The position numbers were made by a program, and so were the translations under genes. From positions 75,054-139,053 of the forward strand of contig JBBIRB010000001.1 of the NCBI GenBank assembly GCA_037442025.1: 64,000 bases of DNA. The letters are read 5' to 3'. The first letter of the stretch is position 1, and each line of letters opens with the position of its first letter. Origin of the DNA: UBA2287 sp037442025 (lineage in GTDB: Bacteria; Bacteroidota; Bacteroidia; Bacteroidales; Tenuifilaceae). Positions 1 through 9,367 of the stretch are shown piece after piece. The notes below the pieces were generated by a model. That model saw only the letters and a list, made by a program, of their open reading frames with translations. It made no database searches and was not told where the DNA came from.

Positions 1-2
1 GC

Positions 3-1361
3 AACAATGTAACCACCGGAAAAATATACCAAACCGTAATAAACAAGGAGCGAAGGGGTGAATATTTGGGCAAAACGGTGCAGGTTATCCCTCATATTAC
101 CGATGAAATTAAACGACGAATTAAACTGCTGGGAACCAAGCAGAAATTCGATGTTGTAATTACTGAGATTGGAGGAACCGTTGGCGATATTGAGTCGTTA
201 CCCTATATTGAAGCTGTGCGGCAGCTTAGGTGGGAACTGGGACCCACCAATTCGGCATTTGTGCATTTAACTCTGGTACCCTTTCTGGCTGCATCGCGTG
301 AATTAAAAACCAAGCCAACCCAGCATTCGGTTAAGGTTATGCTCGAAAATGGTATTCAGCCCGATGTGCTGGTGCTTCGAACAGAACATCCTTTAAATGT
401 CGATATTCGTCGGAAAGTTGCCCTTTTTTGCAACGTCGACCTTGATTCGGTAATTGAGTCCATAGATGTTTCAACAATTTACGAAGTTCCGCTCCTCATG
501 CAAAAGGAGAAACTCGATGAAATTGTTCTGCGCAAGCTTAACCTTCCCATTGGTGAGGAGCCCCAAATGAAACCATGGAAACAGTTTGTTTCCAAACTTA
601 AAAATCCGAAAAATAGAGTTCGCATTGGCTTGGTTGGTAAGTATGTCGAATTACCCGATGCATACAAATCGATTGTGGAAGCGCTTATACATGCAGGTGC
701 CAGCAACGAGGCTAAGGTTGAAATTGTGTCGGTGCATTCAGAAGATATAAATGAAGCTACCATTCAGGATAAACTGGGATCGCTTAAAGGTATACTAGTT
801 GCTCCCGGCTTTGGCCATAGGGGCATTGAAGGTAAAATACTGGCTTGCAAGTTTGCCCGCGAAAATGGTATTCCCTTTTTTGGCATTTGCTTAGGCATGC
901 AGTGTGCAGTAATAGAATTTGCCCGAAATGTTTTGGGAATGGATAATGCTCATTCTACAGAAATGATGCACACAACTCCATACCCCGTAATCGACCTGAT
1001 GGAGAACCAAAAAGGAGTAACCGATAAAGGAGGCACCATGCGTTTGGGAACTTACCCATGTAGCATTAAAAAGGATTCGAAAGCTTTTGAGGCATACAAT
1101 AAAACTGAAGTATCTGAAAGGCACAGGCATAGGTACGAGTTTAATAATAATTATTTAGCTCAATTCGAGCAAAAGGGCATGCGCCCTGTAGGTATTAACC
1201 CCGAAACCTGTCTGGTAGAAATGATTGAAATTTCTAATCACCCCTGGTTTATTGGCGTTCAGTTTCACCCCGAATACAAAAGCACAGTAATGGATCCCCA
1301 TCCATTGTTTGTTAATTTTGTAAAGGCTACCATTAATTACCAAAAAGCAATCGATAAATGA
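3..1361 (+). CDS. pyrG: CTP synthase, 5' end missing
   Basis: Makes CTP from UTP, ATP and glutamine in the cytoplasm. The frame is open from base 3, before any start codon, so the gene runs in from outside the window. The first visible residues include the family stretch ERRGEYLGKTVQVIPHIT, so roughly the first 85 residues are missing from a usual length near 535-540. The N-terminal amidoligase part ends around base 560. The C-terminal class I glutamine amidotransferase domain shows the nucleophile motif GICLGMQ near bases 880-905 and the His-Glu pair in HPEYKS near 1270. No start or promoter can be judged. The annotation is secure from the motifs; only the 5' boundary is unknown. Confidence 0.97.
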   Translation, partial: NNVTTGKIYQTVINKERRGEYLGKTVQVIPHITDEIKRRIKLLGTKQKFDVVITEIGGTVGDIESLPYIEAVRQLRWELGPTNSAFVHLTLVPFLAASRELKTKPTQHSVKVMLENGIQPDVLVLRTEHPLNVDIRRKVALFCNVDLDSVIESIDVSTIYEVPLLMQKEKLDEIVLRKLNLPIGEEPQMKPWKQFVSKLKNPKNRVRIGLVGKYVELPDAYKSIVEALIHAGASNEAKVEIVSVHSEDINEATIQDKLGSLKGILVAPGFGHRGIEGKILACKFARENGIPFFGICLGMQCAVIEFARNVLGMDNAHSTEMMHTTPYPVIDLMENQKGVTDKGGTMRLGTYPCSIKKDSKAFEAYNKTEVSERHRHRYEFNNNYLAQFEQKGMRPVGINPETCLVEMIEISNHPWFIGVQFHPEYKSTVMDPHPLFVNFVKATINYQKAIDK

Positions 1362-1625
1362 ACTGAATAAAACTAACGAGAAAGCATTTCTTGTATTTTC
1401 AGTTACTAAATTTATTAAGAATCGCAAGGGTAAAGGATATATATAATTGCAGAAGGGTGCGTATCAACTAGGAAGTTGAGGTGAAAATTACTGTTTCGTA
1501 CGTCGATCACTTAACGCTCGAGGAAACTATGACCGAAAATTTTTTCACAAGCATTTATAACTGGAAAAACAATGGGGCTCTTTACCGATTCCAATTGTAG
1601 TTCTATTTTATACCTAATTTAATTT
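1362..1625 (+). other. spacer, possible small RNA
   Basis: There is no plausible reading frame here. Bases 1464-1479 form a perfect six-pair hairpin (TCAACT, loop AGGA, AGTTGA). The stretch ends in a good intrinsic terminator about 265 bases after the pyrG stop. That is long for a plain 3' UTR, so an independent small RNA from about 1440 onward is possible. It does not match the conserved cores of RNase P, tmRNA or SRP RNA as I know them. The strand is inferred from the terminator. Confidence 0.3.
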
Positions 1626-1650
1626 AAGTCCTACTTGTTAGGACTTTTTT
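1626..1650 (+). terminator. intrinsic terminator
   Basis: Eight-pair stem AAGTCCTA / TAGGACTT with a five-base loop, followed by a T run. It ends the pyrG transcript or a small RNA in the preceding spacer, and lies 28 bases before the next gene. Confidence 0.8.
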
Positions 1651-1678
1651 CTGTACCTTAGTTATTCAACTTTTTATC

Positions 1679-4555
1679 ATGGTTTCCTTTCTTCAGGAGG
1701 TAGTGAACGATTTGAAATATCGTTTTCCTCAGGGTTTTGAAAATGTAACTTTAGTTTTTCCGAATAGGAGAGCAAGCGTTTTTTTTAATCATTACTTAGC
1801 GCAAAGTATCGATAAACCAGTTTGGGCTCCCAGAACCGAAACCATAGGCGATATAATGCTCAGGTTGTCGGGTTTGAAAATGGCCGATTCCATTTCGTTG
1901 GTTTTTAATTTATACAATTGCTTTTGCCAAATTACTAAAAGTAACGAGCCTTTCGACGAATTTTATTTTTGGGGAGAAGTATTATTATCCGATTTCGACC
2001 AGATTGACAAGCATTTAGTCGATGCCCAGAAACTATTCTCGAATATTAAGGATTTAAAGGAAATTGAGACCCAATTCGATTTTTTAACTACACAGCAGCG
2101 GCAGGTGCTTTCCGATTACCTTGGAGTAATGGGTACACAATCCGACCTGGCCGATAAATACTTGGGTATTTGGGAAAAACTGTGGCCCATTTATAATCAA
2201 TTTAAAAAATCCTTACTTACTCAGGGTGAGTGCTACGAAGGAATGGCATACCGTTTAGCGTGCGAAAAATTGAATGGTTCAGTTTCCAACTCTGAAACCG
2301 ACAATACTATTGCATTTATTGGTTTTAACACGCTGAATGTATGCGAACATCGACTCTTTAACCATTTCAAACGAAATGGCAATGCCCTGTTTTACTGGGA
2401 TATAATTGACTTTTTGCAACCAACCGATGAGGCTAATGCAACCATTTGGGAGAATCTGAAACTTTACCCAAATGCATTGAAAAAGGAAAGTCAGAATGCT
2501 AAGCAGAATAAACCTAATGTTACCATTGTAACCTCACCCAATGTGGTTTCGCAGGCAAAACTCCTGCCTAAAATATTTAGCGAATTGGTCAATGGCAACT
2601 CTGAAATTGATATTAATACCGCCATTGTATTACCCAACGAAAGTATTCTGCTTCCAGTTTTACGATCCATTCCCGAATCTAGTAATTTAATAAATGTAAC
2701 TATTGGTTATCCCTTAAAAGAAACGCCAGCATACGGATTGGCCGAACTTTTGGTGCGGCTGCAATTGAATGCAAAAGTTGATTTGGACGGAGAGAGCACT
2801 TTTTACTTTCGAAATGTATTGGCGCTGCTCAATCACCCTTTTATCCGGCTTTGCGATCCGCACTTTACCAAACTATTGCTTAAAAGTATTAAGAACCAGA
2901 ATATTCTATTCCCTTCGCAATCGCTTTTTGCCGACTCCCCATTGCTTTGCAGAATTTTTAAACCGGTAGAGGGCGGTATGGCTCTATGCGATTACTTGAT
3001 GGATGTATGTTCGTTGGTAACCGACAAAATGGCTGCAATGAATGAAGGTGACGATGATGCATCGAATACCATTAATATCGAGTTTTTGCTAGCCCTTCTC
3101 CGTAGTATTACCCGATTAAAGTCCAATATTGTTAAGTACGAATTCAATATTGGTCATAAAGTTTTTTTTCAGTTGCTAAAGAAGGTTTTCTTACAGGAGC
3201 GCGTTTCTTTCGAGGGTGAACCCCTTTCTGGTGTTCAGGTTATGGGTTTTTTAGAGACCCGCGTGCTCGATTTCGAAAACATTGTAATTCTTTCGTTTAA
3301 CGACGATTTAGTACCGGGAAAGCCTAGCCAGGTTTCCTTCGTGTCGCCATCGTTACGAAAAGCATTTGGATTACCAAATCATAGGAATAATGAAGCCATT
3401 TATGCGTACAATTTTTTCCGGCTCTTAGGGAGGGCAAAAAATGTTTATCTTGTTTATAGTGCTCGCACAGAAGGGGGTGCGTCGGGTGAGTTAAGCCGTT
3501 TTGCTTTGCAACTTCAAATGGAGTATATGCCCAATTTGGTTCGAATGATCGACGTAGGTTTCAACCTTAGCTTGGCTGCAAGTGCCCCTATTTCCATTGA
3601 GAAAACGCCTGAGATTCTGAACGAGTTAATTGAACGGTTAAGCAAGAAGTACAATAGCATTAGTCTTTCTCCTAGTGGCCTTATTGCCTACATTTCCTGT
3701 CCGTTACGTTTCTACTTTAGGTATGTAGTTGGCCTCTCCGAAACCGACGAGGTGGCCGAGGAGGTAGATACTGTTCTCTTCGGAAAAATTATCCACTCCA
3801 CAATCGATACGTTATATCAACCTCATTGTGGTACCTGGCTAAATGCGCAAAGCATTAATGCCTTATCGGCCAATAGTTTGCAAATTGAATCGGTTCTCGA
3901 CCAATCGATTCTCGAGCAATTTGTTTGTTCTCAAGCCGGTTCGACAAAAAACCTGCTTTCGGGACGAAATGTGCTCATTCGAAATGCACTACTACATTTG
4001 GTAAAGAGGGTACTGGCTGTAGACGAGCAACGGGCACCCTTCTTTTTAGTGGGACATGAGCAGGAAACGGCTTTTAAAATATCTTCGAGTATGAACGGAA
4101 GCCCATTGGATGTTACCATTCGAGGTTCAATCGACAGGCTCGAAGGGAACGAGAGTAAGTATACAGTAATCGATTTTAAAACCGGAAGCAACTTCGATAA
4201 GGGTCATGCCAAAAATATTGAGGGTTTATTCCAAACAGCAACCATTGGAAAAAACAAGGAGGTTTTTCAAATCTTCTGTTATTCGCAATCTGTTGCGGAA
4301 CAATATGGAGCACAAACAGTTCAGCCATTCGTATGGTTTGTTCGAACAGTATTCCCGGGCGATACACCCAGCATTATAATTGGCGAAAAGACTAATAAAA
4401 TACATGTAAATAATTTTATTGATTATTCTGAAGAATTCAAAATGCATTTAACGGCCCTGGTAAATGCAATATTCAATACCAATGAGCCTTTTGCTCAAAC
4501 CAGCCATGTTGAAAACTGTAAAACCTGCCCTTACCGTGGAATTTGCAATAGGTAA
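1679..4555 (+). CDS. AddB-like PD-(D/E)XK nuclease
   Basis: Likely the nuclease/scaffold subunit of an AddAB-type double-strand-break resection complex, acting on DNA ends in the cytoplasm. The 958-residue protein opens with a helicase-like region lacking a clear Walker A motif (TLVFPNRRASVFFNHY near residues 23-38), as in AddB. The C-terminal part is a PD-(D/E)XK nuclease with VIDFKTG near residue 831. Four cysteines are placed to hold an iron-sulfur cluster: one in ISCPLRFYF near residue 674 and three in CKTCPYRGIC at the very C-terminus. This cysteine layout around the nuclease is typical of AddB. No AddA gene lies in the window. It is convergent with trkH, 11 bases apart. The family is clear; the partner is inferred. 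Confidence 0.85.
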   Translation: MVSFLQEVVNDLKYRFPQGFENVTLVFPNRRASVFFNHYLAQSIDKPVWAPRTETIGDIMLRLSGLKMADSISLVFNLYNCFCQITKSNEPFDEFYFWGEVLLSDFDQIDKHLVDAQKLFSNIKDLKEIETQFDFLTTQQRQVLSDYLGVMGTQSDLADKYLGIWEKLWPIYNQFKKSLLTQGECYEGMAYRLACEKLNGSVSNSETDNTIAFIGFNTLNVCEHRLFNHFKRNGNALFYWDIIDFLQPTDEANATIWENLKLYPNALKKESQNAKQNKPNVTIVTSPNVVSQAKLLPKIFSELVNGNSEIDINTAIVLPNESILLPVLRSIPESSNLINVTIGYPLKETPAYGLAELLVRLQLNAKVDLDGESTFYFRNVLALLNHPFIRLCDPHFTKLLLKSIKNQNILFPSQSLFADSPLLCRIFKPVEGGMALCDYLMDVCSLVTDKMAAMNEGDDDASNTINIEFLLALLRSITRLKSNIVKYEFNIGHKVFFQLLKKVFLQERVSFEGEPLSGVQVMGFLETRVLDFENIVILSFNDDLVPGKPSQVSFVSPSLRKAFGLPNHRNNEAIYAYNFFRLLGRAKNVYLVYSARTEGGASGELSRFALQLQMEYMPNLVRMIDVGFNLSLAASAPISIEKTPEILNELIERLSKKYNSISLSPSGLIAYISCPLRFYFRYVVGLSETDEVAEEVDTVLFGKIIHSTIDTLYQPHCGTWLNAQSINALSANSLQIESVLDQSILEQFVCSQAGSTKNLLSGRNVLIRNALLHLVKRVLAVDEQRAPFFLVGHEQETAFKISSSMNGSPLDVTIRGSIDRLEGNESKYTVIDFKTGSNFDKGHAKNIEGLFQTATIGKNKEVFQIFCYSQSVAEQYGAQTVQPFVWFVRTVFPGDTPSIIIGEKTNKIHVNNFIDYSEEFKMHLTALVNAIFNTNEPFAQTSHVENCKTCPYRGICNR

Positions 4556-4566
4556 TCCAACGCAAA

Positions 4567-6009
4567 CTAAAAATTTCCTTTTCTTATCATAAATAGCGCG
4601 ACAATATTGAAAATTTCGAGTCGGCCCAAAAGCATATTGATTGATAATACAAACTTACCAAGCGAAGGAAGGGATGAGTAGTTGGAGAGCGAACTTACAT
4701 CGCCAAAGCCCGGGCCCACATTGCCAATGGTTGCAATAGAAGCTGAAAAAGCGGTGTACAAATCAACATCGAGAGCAGTTAGAATGAGGGTTGTAAGAAA
4801 GAGCGTGAAAATGTAAAGTATCAGAAAGATTAGCGTTAACCTTTCCAGTTGCTCGCTAACAACTCTGCCATTCATTCGAACCATAAAAACAGCCCTGGGG
4901 TGCTGAATGAGTTTAAGTTGCTTGCCAAGCGATTTAAAGAAAAGGAAAACCCTGTCGAACTTTAAACCCCCCGAAGTAGATCCAACCATTGCGCACTGAA
5001 TGGTAAAGTATATAAGAACAATGTGAACTAATGGGGGCCAGGGGTTCGAGTCGGCATTGGCAAAGCCAGTGGTTGAACCCAGCGAAACCACCTGAAATGC
5101 TCCATAGCGAAGCGAATCCCAAAAATTATAGTATCCAGAAAAGAAAAGTTTGAAGGTTACAATTAAAACACCAATGAAAAGAATTCCAACAAAGGCTCTT
5201 ACAGTTTGAGTGGTAAATATATTTTCACTTCGTCCACTTATGGTGCTAAATAGCAATCCGAAGTGTAGCCCCGAAACTACCATGAAGAAAATTATTATAT
5301 AATCGATTGTTGCACTGTTATAATGGCCCACGCTCAGATTTTTGGTCGAAAACCCACCGGTTGCAATAGTGGCAAAAGAGTGGTTTATAGCATCGAAAAT
5401 GTTCATGCCTGCCATTGTAAGTAAAATGGTTTCGAGAAGGGTTAATCCAACGTAAACAATTACAAGAATATGAACAATTTTTCGGGCTTTGTACCGAAAA
5501 TTGAGTTTTGAAAGTTCGCTCATTTCCGCATTCAGAAGCGTTATTCTCGAACTTGTTGAATGGGGGAGTATGAGTAGCACAAACATTATAATACCCACAC
5601 CACCAATCCAGTGAGTAGAAGAGCGCCAAAACAGCAGTCCCTTTGGTAAGGCTTCAACGTTGTTGAGTATTGAAGCTCCTGTTGTTGTAAACCCCGATAC
5701 GCTCTCGAACCAGGAATTTATTAACGAAAACTCGCCACCCCACATTATATAGGGTAACATTCCCACCAGGCAAGTCGCAGTCCAACCCGATGCAACTATT
5801 ACTAATCCTTCAGAAAATGAGATATCGTCGTGTCTTTCGACAAAAATGAAGGGAAAAAGTCCGAAAATGATGCAAATTAATGCACTGAAAAGTAGCGGCA
5901 CAGTAGATGTTTCAGAATTAGCTGCCGATATTGCAAACGCTGTTAACAGGAAAAATGCATTGAAAAGCAATACGTAACCAGTAAATTTAATTATAACCTC
6001 TTTGCGCAT
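4567..6009 (-). CDS. trkH: Trk-type potassium uptake protein TrkH
   Basis: Integral membrane K+ translocating subunit, working with a cytoplasmic TrkA-type NAD-binding regulator that is not in this window. The 480-residue protein is almost entirely hydrophobic helices. It carries the four degenerate filter loops of the family: GFTTTGAS (about 107-113), a second at IATGGFST, a third at GSTTGFA and a fourth at GNVGPGFG. The segment SSTHWIGGVGIIMF is also characteristic. The length is usual for TrkH/KtrB proteins. The next gene upstream on the same strand ends 6 bases before this start, so they are probably co-transcribed. A second potassium protein, a channel, lies further upstream. Confidence 0.93.
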   Translation of the reverse strand: MRKEVIIKFTGYVLLFNAFFLLTAFAISAANSETSTVPLLFSALICIIFGLFPFIFVERHDDISFSEGLVIVASGWTATCLVGMLPYIMWGGEFSLINSWFESVSGFTTTGASILNNVEALPKGLLFWRSSTHWIGGVGIIMFVLLILPHSTSSRITLLNAEMSELSKLNFRYKARKIVHILVIVYVGLTLLETILLTMAGMNIFDAINHSFATIATGGFSTKNLSVGHYNSATIDYIIIFFMVVSGLHFGLLFSTISGRSENIFTTQTVRAFVGILFIGVLIVTFKLFFSGYYNFWDSLRYGAFQVVSLGSTTGFANADSNPWPPLVHIVLIYFTIQCAMVGSTSGGLKFDRVFLFFKSLGKQLKLIQHPRAVFMVRMNGRVVSEQLERLTLIFLILYIFTLFLTTLILTALDVDLYTAFSASIATIGNVGPGFGDVSSLSNYSSLPSLGKFVLSINMLLGRLEIFNIVALFMIRKGNF

Positions 6010-6015
6010 AGGTAA

Positions 6016-6780
6016 TTACTTGTTTTCATTCAAACGGTTCAGTTTCTGAATGAGCCCATTAATTTCGTTTTCCAGCGTTTTTATCTCGTCGTTGGTTTTT
6101 AAATGGGTTCTGAGCGAGCGGTCGCGCGGATTGAAAGACCTAACAGCCTCAATTAAATCGTGTATGGGTGAAACAAAGTATCTCGAAATGAAAAAGCTCA
6201 ACAGAAGCGCAAAAACCAATCCCCCAATGATAGCTACTATACCCGGCATTAATGCCCTGTGCGATTTATCCTTAAGTATCGATGCTTCGTCGAACATGCT
6301 CCGTTGGTTAAGGGTCATAAGTTCTGTAACTGCTAGTTTAACATCTAAGAACGATTGGTGCATATCTCTTTGGTAAACCAGAACCTCTTCTTGGTTATGT
6401 AAGTTTTGTATAGGTTTTCGCCAATGATTCTTGTAAATGTTGTACAAACTATCAATTCGAGCAACATACAAATCCTCGCCTTCCTCAGTTATGTTGTTTT
6501 TGGCAATTGCAAATGCTGCCATAAAAGCGCTATCGGCACGATGAATAATATCACGACCCGAATCTACCTCGTCGAGAATAACCAGCAGAATGCCGCTATC
6601 TTCGCGCTCCAGCGCATCAACCATGGTTTGTGTTGCCTCAATGGTTTTATAGTTATCGTCGATTAGGGCACTTACCGAGCGGCTGAGTTTCATAAATTCT
6701 ATGGTAGAAACTGCTCCTGCCGCAATTAGCAATGCAATAAGCAGCATGAAACCAGCCAAAATCTTTTGCTTTAAATTCAT
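6016..6780 (-). CDS. HAMP-domain membrane sensor without output domain
   Basis: I start this at the ATG at 6780 (MNLKQKIL), which directly precedes the first membrane helix. Upstream codons would add an uncharacteristic 22 residues. The 254-residue protein has a membrane helix at about 8-28, a largely helical extracytoplasmic region of about 145 residues resembling the four-helix sensor of chemoreceptors, a second helix, then a HAMP-like segment (FISRYFVSPIHDLIEAVRSF) and a short coiled coil ending in LNRLNENK. There is no kinase, methyl-accepting or cyclase domain after the HAMP. The gene sits 6 bases upstream of trkH, so a role in modulating K+ uptake is an inference from position. It could also be a truncated receptor. 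Confidence 0.7.
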   Translation of the reverse strand: MNLKQKILAGFMLLIALLIAAGAVSTIEFMKLSRSVSALIDDNYKTIEATQTMVDALEREDSGILLVILDEVDSGRDIIHRADSAFMAAFAIAKNNITEEGEDLYVARIDSLYNIYKNHWRKPIQNLHNQEEVLVYQRDMHQSFLDVKLAVTELMTLNQRSMFDEASILKDKSHRALMPGIVAIIGGLVFALLLSFFISRYFVSPIHDLIEAVRSFNPRDRSLRTHLKTNDEIKTLENEINGLIQKLNRLNENK

Positions 6781-6997
6781 ATTGGTATGTTTACAGAAAA
6801 TAGTAAGGCCAAAGGTAATAGTGGAAATAGGAAAACTGTTCCCCAATCTTCAATTTATTTACGATTTTTTATTGAAGAATTAACTAGTTACACATAACTA
6901 TAACTAAATAATAGCAGGGTTCAGGCTTGTAACCAGATAAAATTGTATACTATGAAGAAAGAAAAAGGAAGGACTTAAAAAAATAACAGCTGCTGAA

Positions 6998-7501
6998 CTA
7001 TTTCTTTTTATACAGGAACGCTAAATATAATCCGAATAGAATGGTTGTAATACCTTGTATATAAAGCGGGGTAGCAATTAGTTTAGAGTTAGGGATAAGC
7101 ATAAGGGCAATAAAACCAAACTTTAATGCATAGTATGCACCCTTGCTTAAAATAATAGATACTATAATGGAGGCAAAGGCATTGCGGGTTTTGCTGAGCA
7201 ATACGTGGAATAGCCAAACATTTAAAACTAGTTCTAAAGCAATAAGAACCATTTTATAAAAATGGGGGTGCGACGACACCATGTAGCTGAATAACGGTAG
7301 GGTTAGGGCAATTATATATGCATTGAATCGGTTGGTATGAACAAGTGCCAGAACCAGAACGAGCCTCATGGGTTCAATGAGGTATAATGGGAAATTTAGC
7401 ACATGCGAAATGGCCGGTACAAAATAAATAAAGGCTAGGGCAATAAAATTGAATGCTGCGTAGAGCATTGTATTCTTGTTGCTTTCTATTGTTGCTTTCA
7501 T
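6998..7501 (-). CDS. small multispanning membrane protein
   Basis: I do not recognise this 167-residue protein. It consists of about five hydrophobic helices separated by short loops (for example FNFIALAFIYFVPAISHVL near the N-terminus and ITTILFGLYLAFLYKKK at the end). The basic C-terminal tail suggests a cytoplasmic end. It has no signal peptide distinct from the first helix and no catalytic motif. It lies between the trkH group and the K+ channel gene on the same strand, with 53 bases to the channel gene upstream and about 217 bases to the HAMP gene downstream. It may be a transport or regulatory membrane protein, but nothing in the sequence decides. Confidence 0.55.
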   Translation of the reverse strand: MKATIESNKNTMLYAAFNFIALAFIYFVPAISHVLNFPLYLIEPMRLVLVLALVHTNRFNAYIIALTLPLFSYMVSSHPHFYKMVLIALELVLNVWLFHVLLSKTRNAFASIIVSIILSKGAYYALKFGFIALMLIPNSKLIATPLYIQGITTILFGLYLAFLYKKK

Positions 7502-7554
7502 ATGGTTGGTTGTTTGTAATACATAAGAGTTGGATGGTTTAATTAGGTTTAATG

Positions 7555-9300
7555 TTAACGTAGAATTTTTCGAACGAATGCAACCGTAAAATACGACATC
7601 AGAAAAACACCCATAAATCCAAGAGCACTGCTAATAACTCGAGAGTAGCCTAACGGGATGAACTCGCCATAACCAATTGTAAAGAAGGTTATTATGCAAA
7701 TGTATATTGATCGGAAAAAAAGTCCTGGGTCAGTGGCAAGGTCGCTCGAGGCAACAACATCGCCAATTCCAGTAAGAGAAAAAATAGTATAAAGTGATGA
7801 AAAAAACAGAATAATGACTACTATGCTAACTATTACTCTTTGGGGGGAAGTTGCATAAAGCCCCATCCAATCGAATACAAGGAGTTTGAAAAAGTATGAG
7901 GGGTATGCAATAATTTTTTTAATACCCGAATTATTTTTTTGGGTCTCAAGTTCATGGCGGTTCCTGCATCGCATCAGCTCAACATATGCTAAGTCTTCAT
8001 CGTCGTAACGCCCCAAATCGCTGAAATTTTGTTTGAGGATTCTAAACTGATCTGCTTTTACAGCCCAATTGGTGTTAGTTTGGCTGTAAATTGCTGCTTT
8101 TATATTATTTGCGTCCCATTGAACATAAAAGCGCCCCAGCAATCGAAATCCCGAAAAGTTTATTATTCCAACCTTTGGGGGTTCACCATGCGAATAAAAA
8201 TCGACTATATCGCGGGCAATACAACCCGAAAGATCAATGGTTTCAGCCTTCTCTACATGAATATTTAATGTTCCATTGAATTGGCACGAAGTAAGAACAA
8301 GCGACTTGAAAATGCCATTGAAGAAAGAGATATTCCCAGGAAAAACCACCCGATCGAAAATCACCTCGGACTCATGTGCTTGAAAAAGTTCGAAGGAAAC
8401 TTCGTTGGCTCCAAAAACCGATTTAATGAATGAGACTTTTCCATCTCTCACTTCAGCTCCATCGAAGGTTACACTACCTTCAGAAAATACGCACCGATTG
8501 AAACTGGTTTTGCCACTGCCAAAATCTACATTCCGAAAGTCGATATGACCCTTGCAGAAATCGGCCTGCTCGAATACAACGGTTTTGTTACCAAAGCGAG
8601 CGTAACGGAAATCGCACTTGCCATCGCCAAAACGAGTTACTTTAAAATTGGCCTCGCTATTGTTGAACCTTGCATTAACAAATGAAACGTCGCCTTTGCC
8701 AAAGTCTGTATTTATGAATGAAACCTGACCGTTACCAAAATCTGTATCCTGAAAATCCTTATGGCCCTCAGAAAAAATGGTGTTTTTAAGTGAAAAATTT
8801 TCTGAGATTGTATGGCACTGGGTCATTAAGAACCTGTCGGTTTTAATAAATAGTTCATCCAGTTGAACATTCGAACAATTAAAATTACTATAATTGAAAT
8901 TAACTCCCCCGCCAAAGAAGGTAGTTCCGCTAAATGCAAGGGCATCTCCTTTGAATGTAGCATAAGTTAAATCGGTATCGTAGGTTGAAGCAAAAAAAGC
9001 GTACTTGGCTGAGAAGTTATTAATTACTATAATTTCATTCTTGCCTTTCAGCAAATACCTTCTACAGGCAGTTAGGGAAAATCCCTTAATAAAACAGTTA
9101 TCTAAATTTACAGACTCACCTTTTCCAATGGAATCGTAAATACTATCAAGGTTGGGAACACCTAGTTCAAATTCCTCAAGTTGTTTGCCTTTATCATTAA
9201 ATGTGGTAACTTTCGCTGTTTGAGAAGTTGTGAAACCATCGGGCCTGTAAAAGGCCTTATCGAAAAATTGTACTTGAAAGGTGTCGAAACTTCTGGCCAT
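7555..9300 (-). CDS. 12-residue-repeat protein fused to a K+ channel pore
   Basis: A 581-residue protein in two parts. Residues about 116-325 are a repetitive region in which a Phe recurs every 12 residues (F176, 188, 200, 212, 224, 236, 248, 260, 272, 296, 320) with consensus F-G-x-G-x-V-x-F-x-x-A-x; this probably folds as a beta-solenoid. Residues about 485-581 hold two membrane helices around a pore loop with the K+ selectivity signature TIGYGE (541-546), the layout of a two-helix channel. The linker at 415-470 is charged and helical. The solenoid has no signal peptide and should be cytoplasmic, so it may gate the pore. Relatives are usually labelled pentapeptide-repeat or ion channel proteins; the 12-residue period does not fit a five-residue repeat. 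It lies near trkH. Confidence 0.8.
   Translation of the reverse strand: MARSFDTFQVQFFDKAFYRPDGFTTSQTAKVTTFNDKGKQLEEFELGVPNLDSIYDSIGKGESVNLDNCFIKGFSLTACRRYLLKGKNEIIVINNFSAKYAFFASTYDTDLTYATFKGDALAFSGTTFFGGGVNFNYSNFNCSNVQLDELFIKTDRFLMTQCHTISENFSLKNTIFSEGHKDFQDTDFGNGQVSFINTDFGKGDVSFVNARFNNSEANFKVTRFGDGKCDFRYARFGNKTVVFEQADFCKGHIDFRNVDFGSGKTSFNRCVFSEGSVTFDGAEVRDGKVSFIKSVFGANEVSFELFQAHESEVIFDRVVFPGNISFFNGIFKSLVLTSCQFNGTLNIHVEKAETIDLSGCIARDIVDFYSHGEPPKVGIINFSGFRLLGRFYVQWDANNIKAAIYSQTNTNWAVKADQFRILKQNFSDLGRYDDEDLAYVELMRCRNRHELETQKNNSGIKKIIAYPSYFFKLLVFDWMGLYATSPQRVIVSIVVIILFFSSLYTIFSLTGIGDVVASSDLATDPGLFFRSIYICIITFFTIGYGEFIPLGYSRVISSALGFMGVFLMSYFTVAFVRKILR
8326..8955 (-). repeat. in-frame 36-bp repeat array (12-residue units)
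   Basis: Coding repeats of 36 bases within the channel gene, in register from residue 116 to residue 325. Units from residue 176 to 319 are consecutive and clear. The copies have diverged at DNA level, so this is an old protein repeat and not a recent tandem duplication. Confidence 0.8.
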
Positions 9301-9314
9301 TACCTACTTTTTTT

Positions 9315-9322
9315 CAAAAATA
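9315..9322 (-). promoter_or_regulatory. probable -7 box TATTTTTG
   Basis: On the minus strand this reads TATTTTTG, matching the Bacteroidota -7 consensus TAnnTTTG, 15 bases upstream of the channel gene start. A clear TTTG at -33 is not seen. Confidence 0.4.
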
Positions 9323-9367
9323 TAAATTTATGTGGATAAAACAAGCACTTATATGATTCATAGCATA

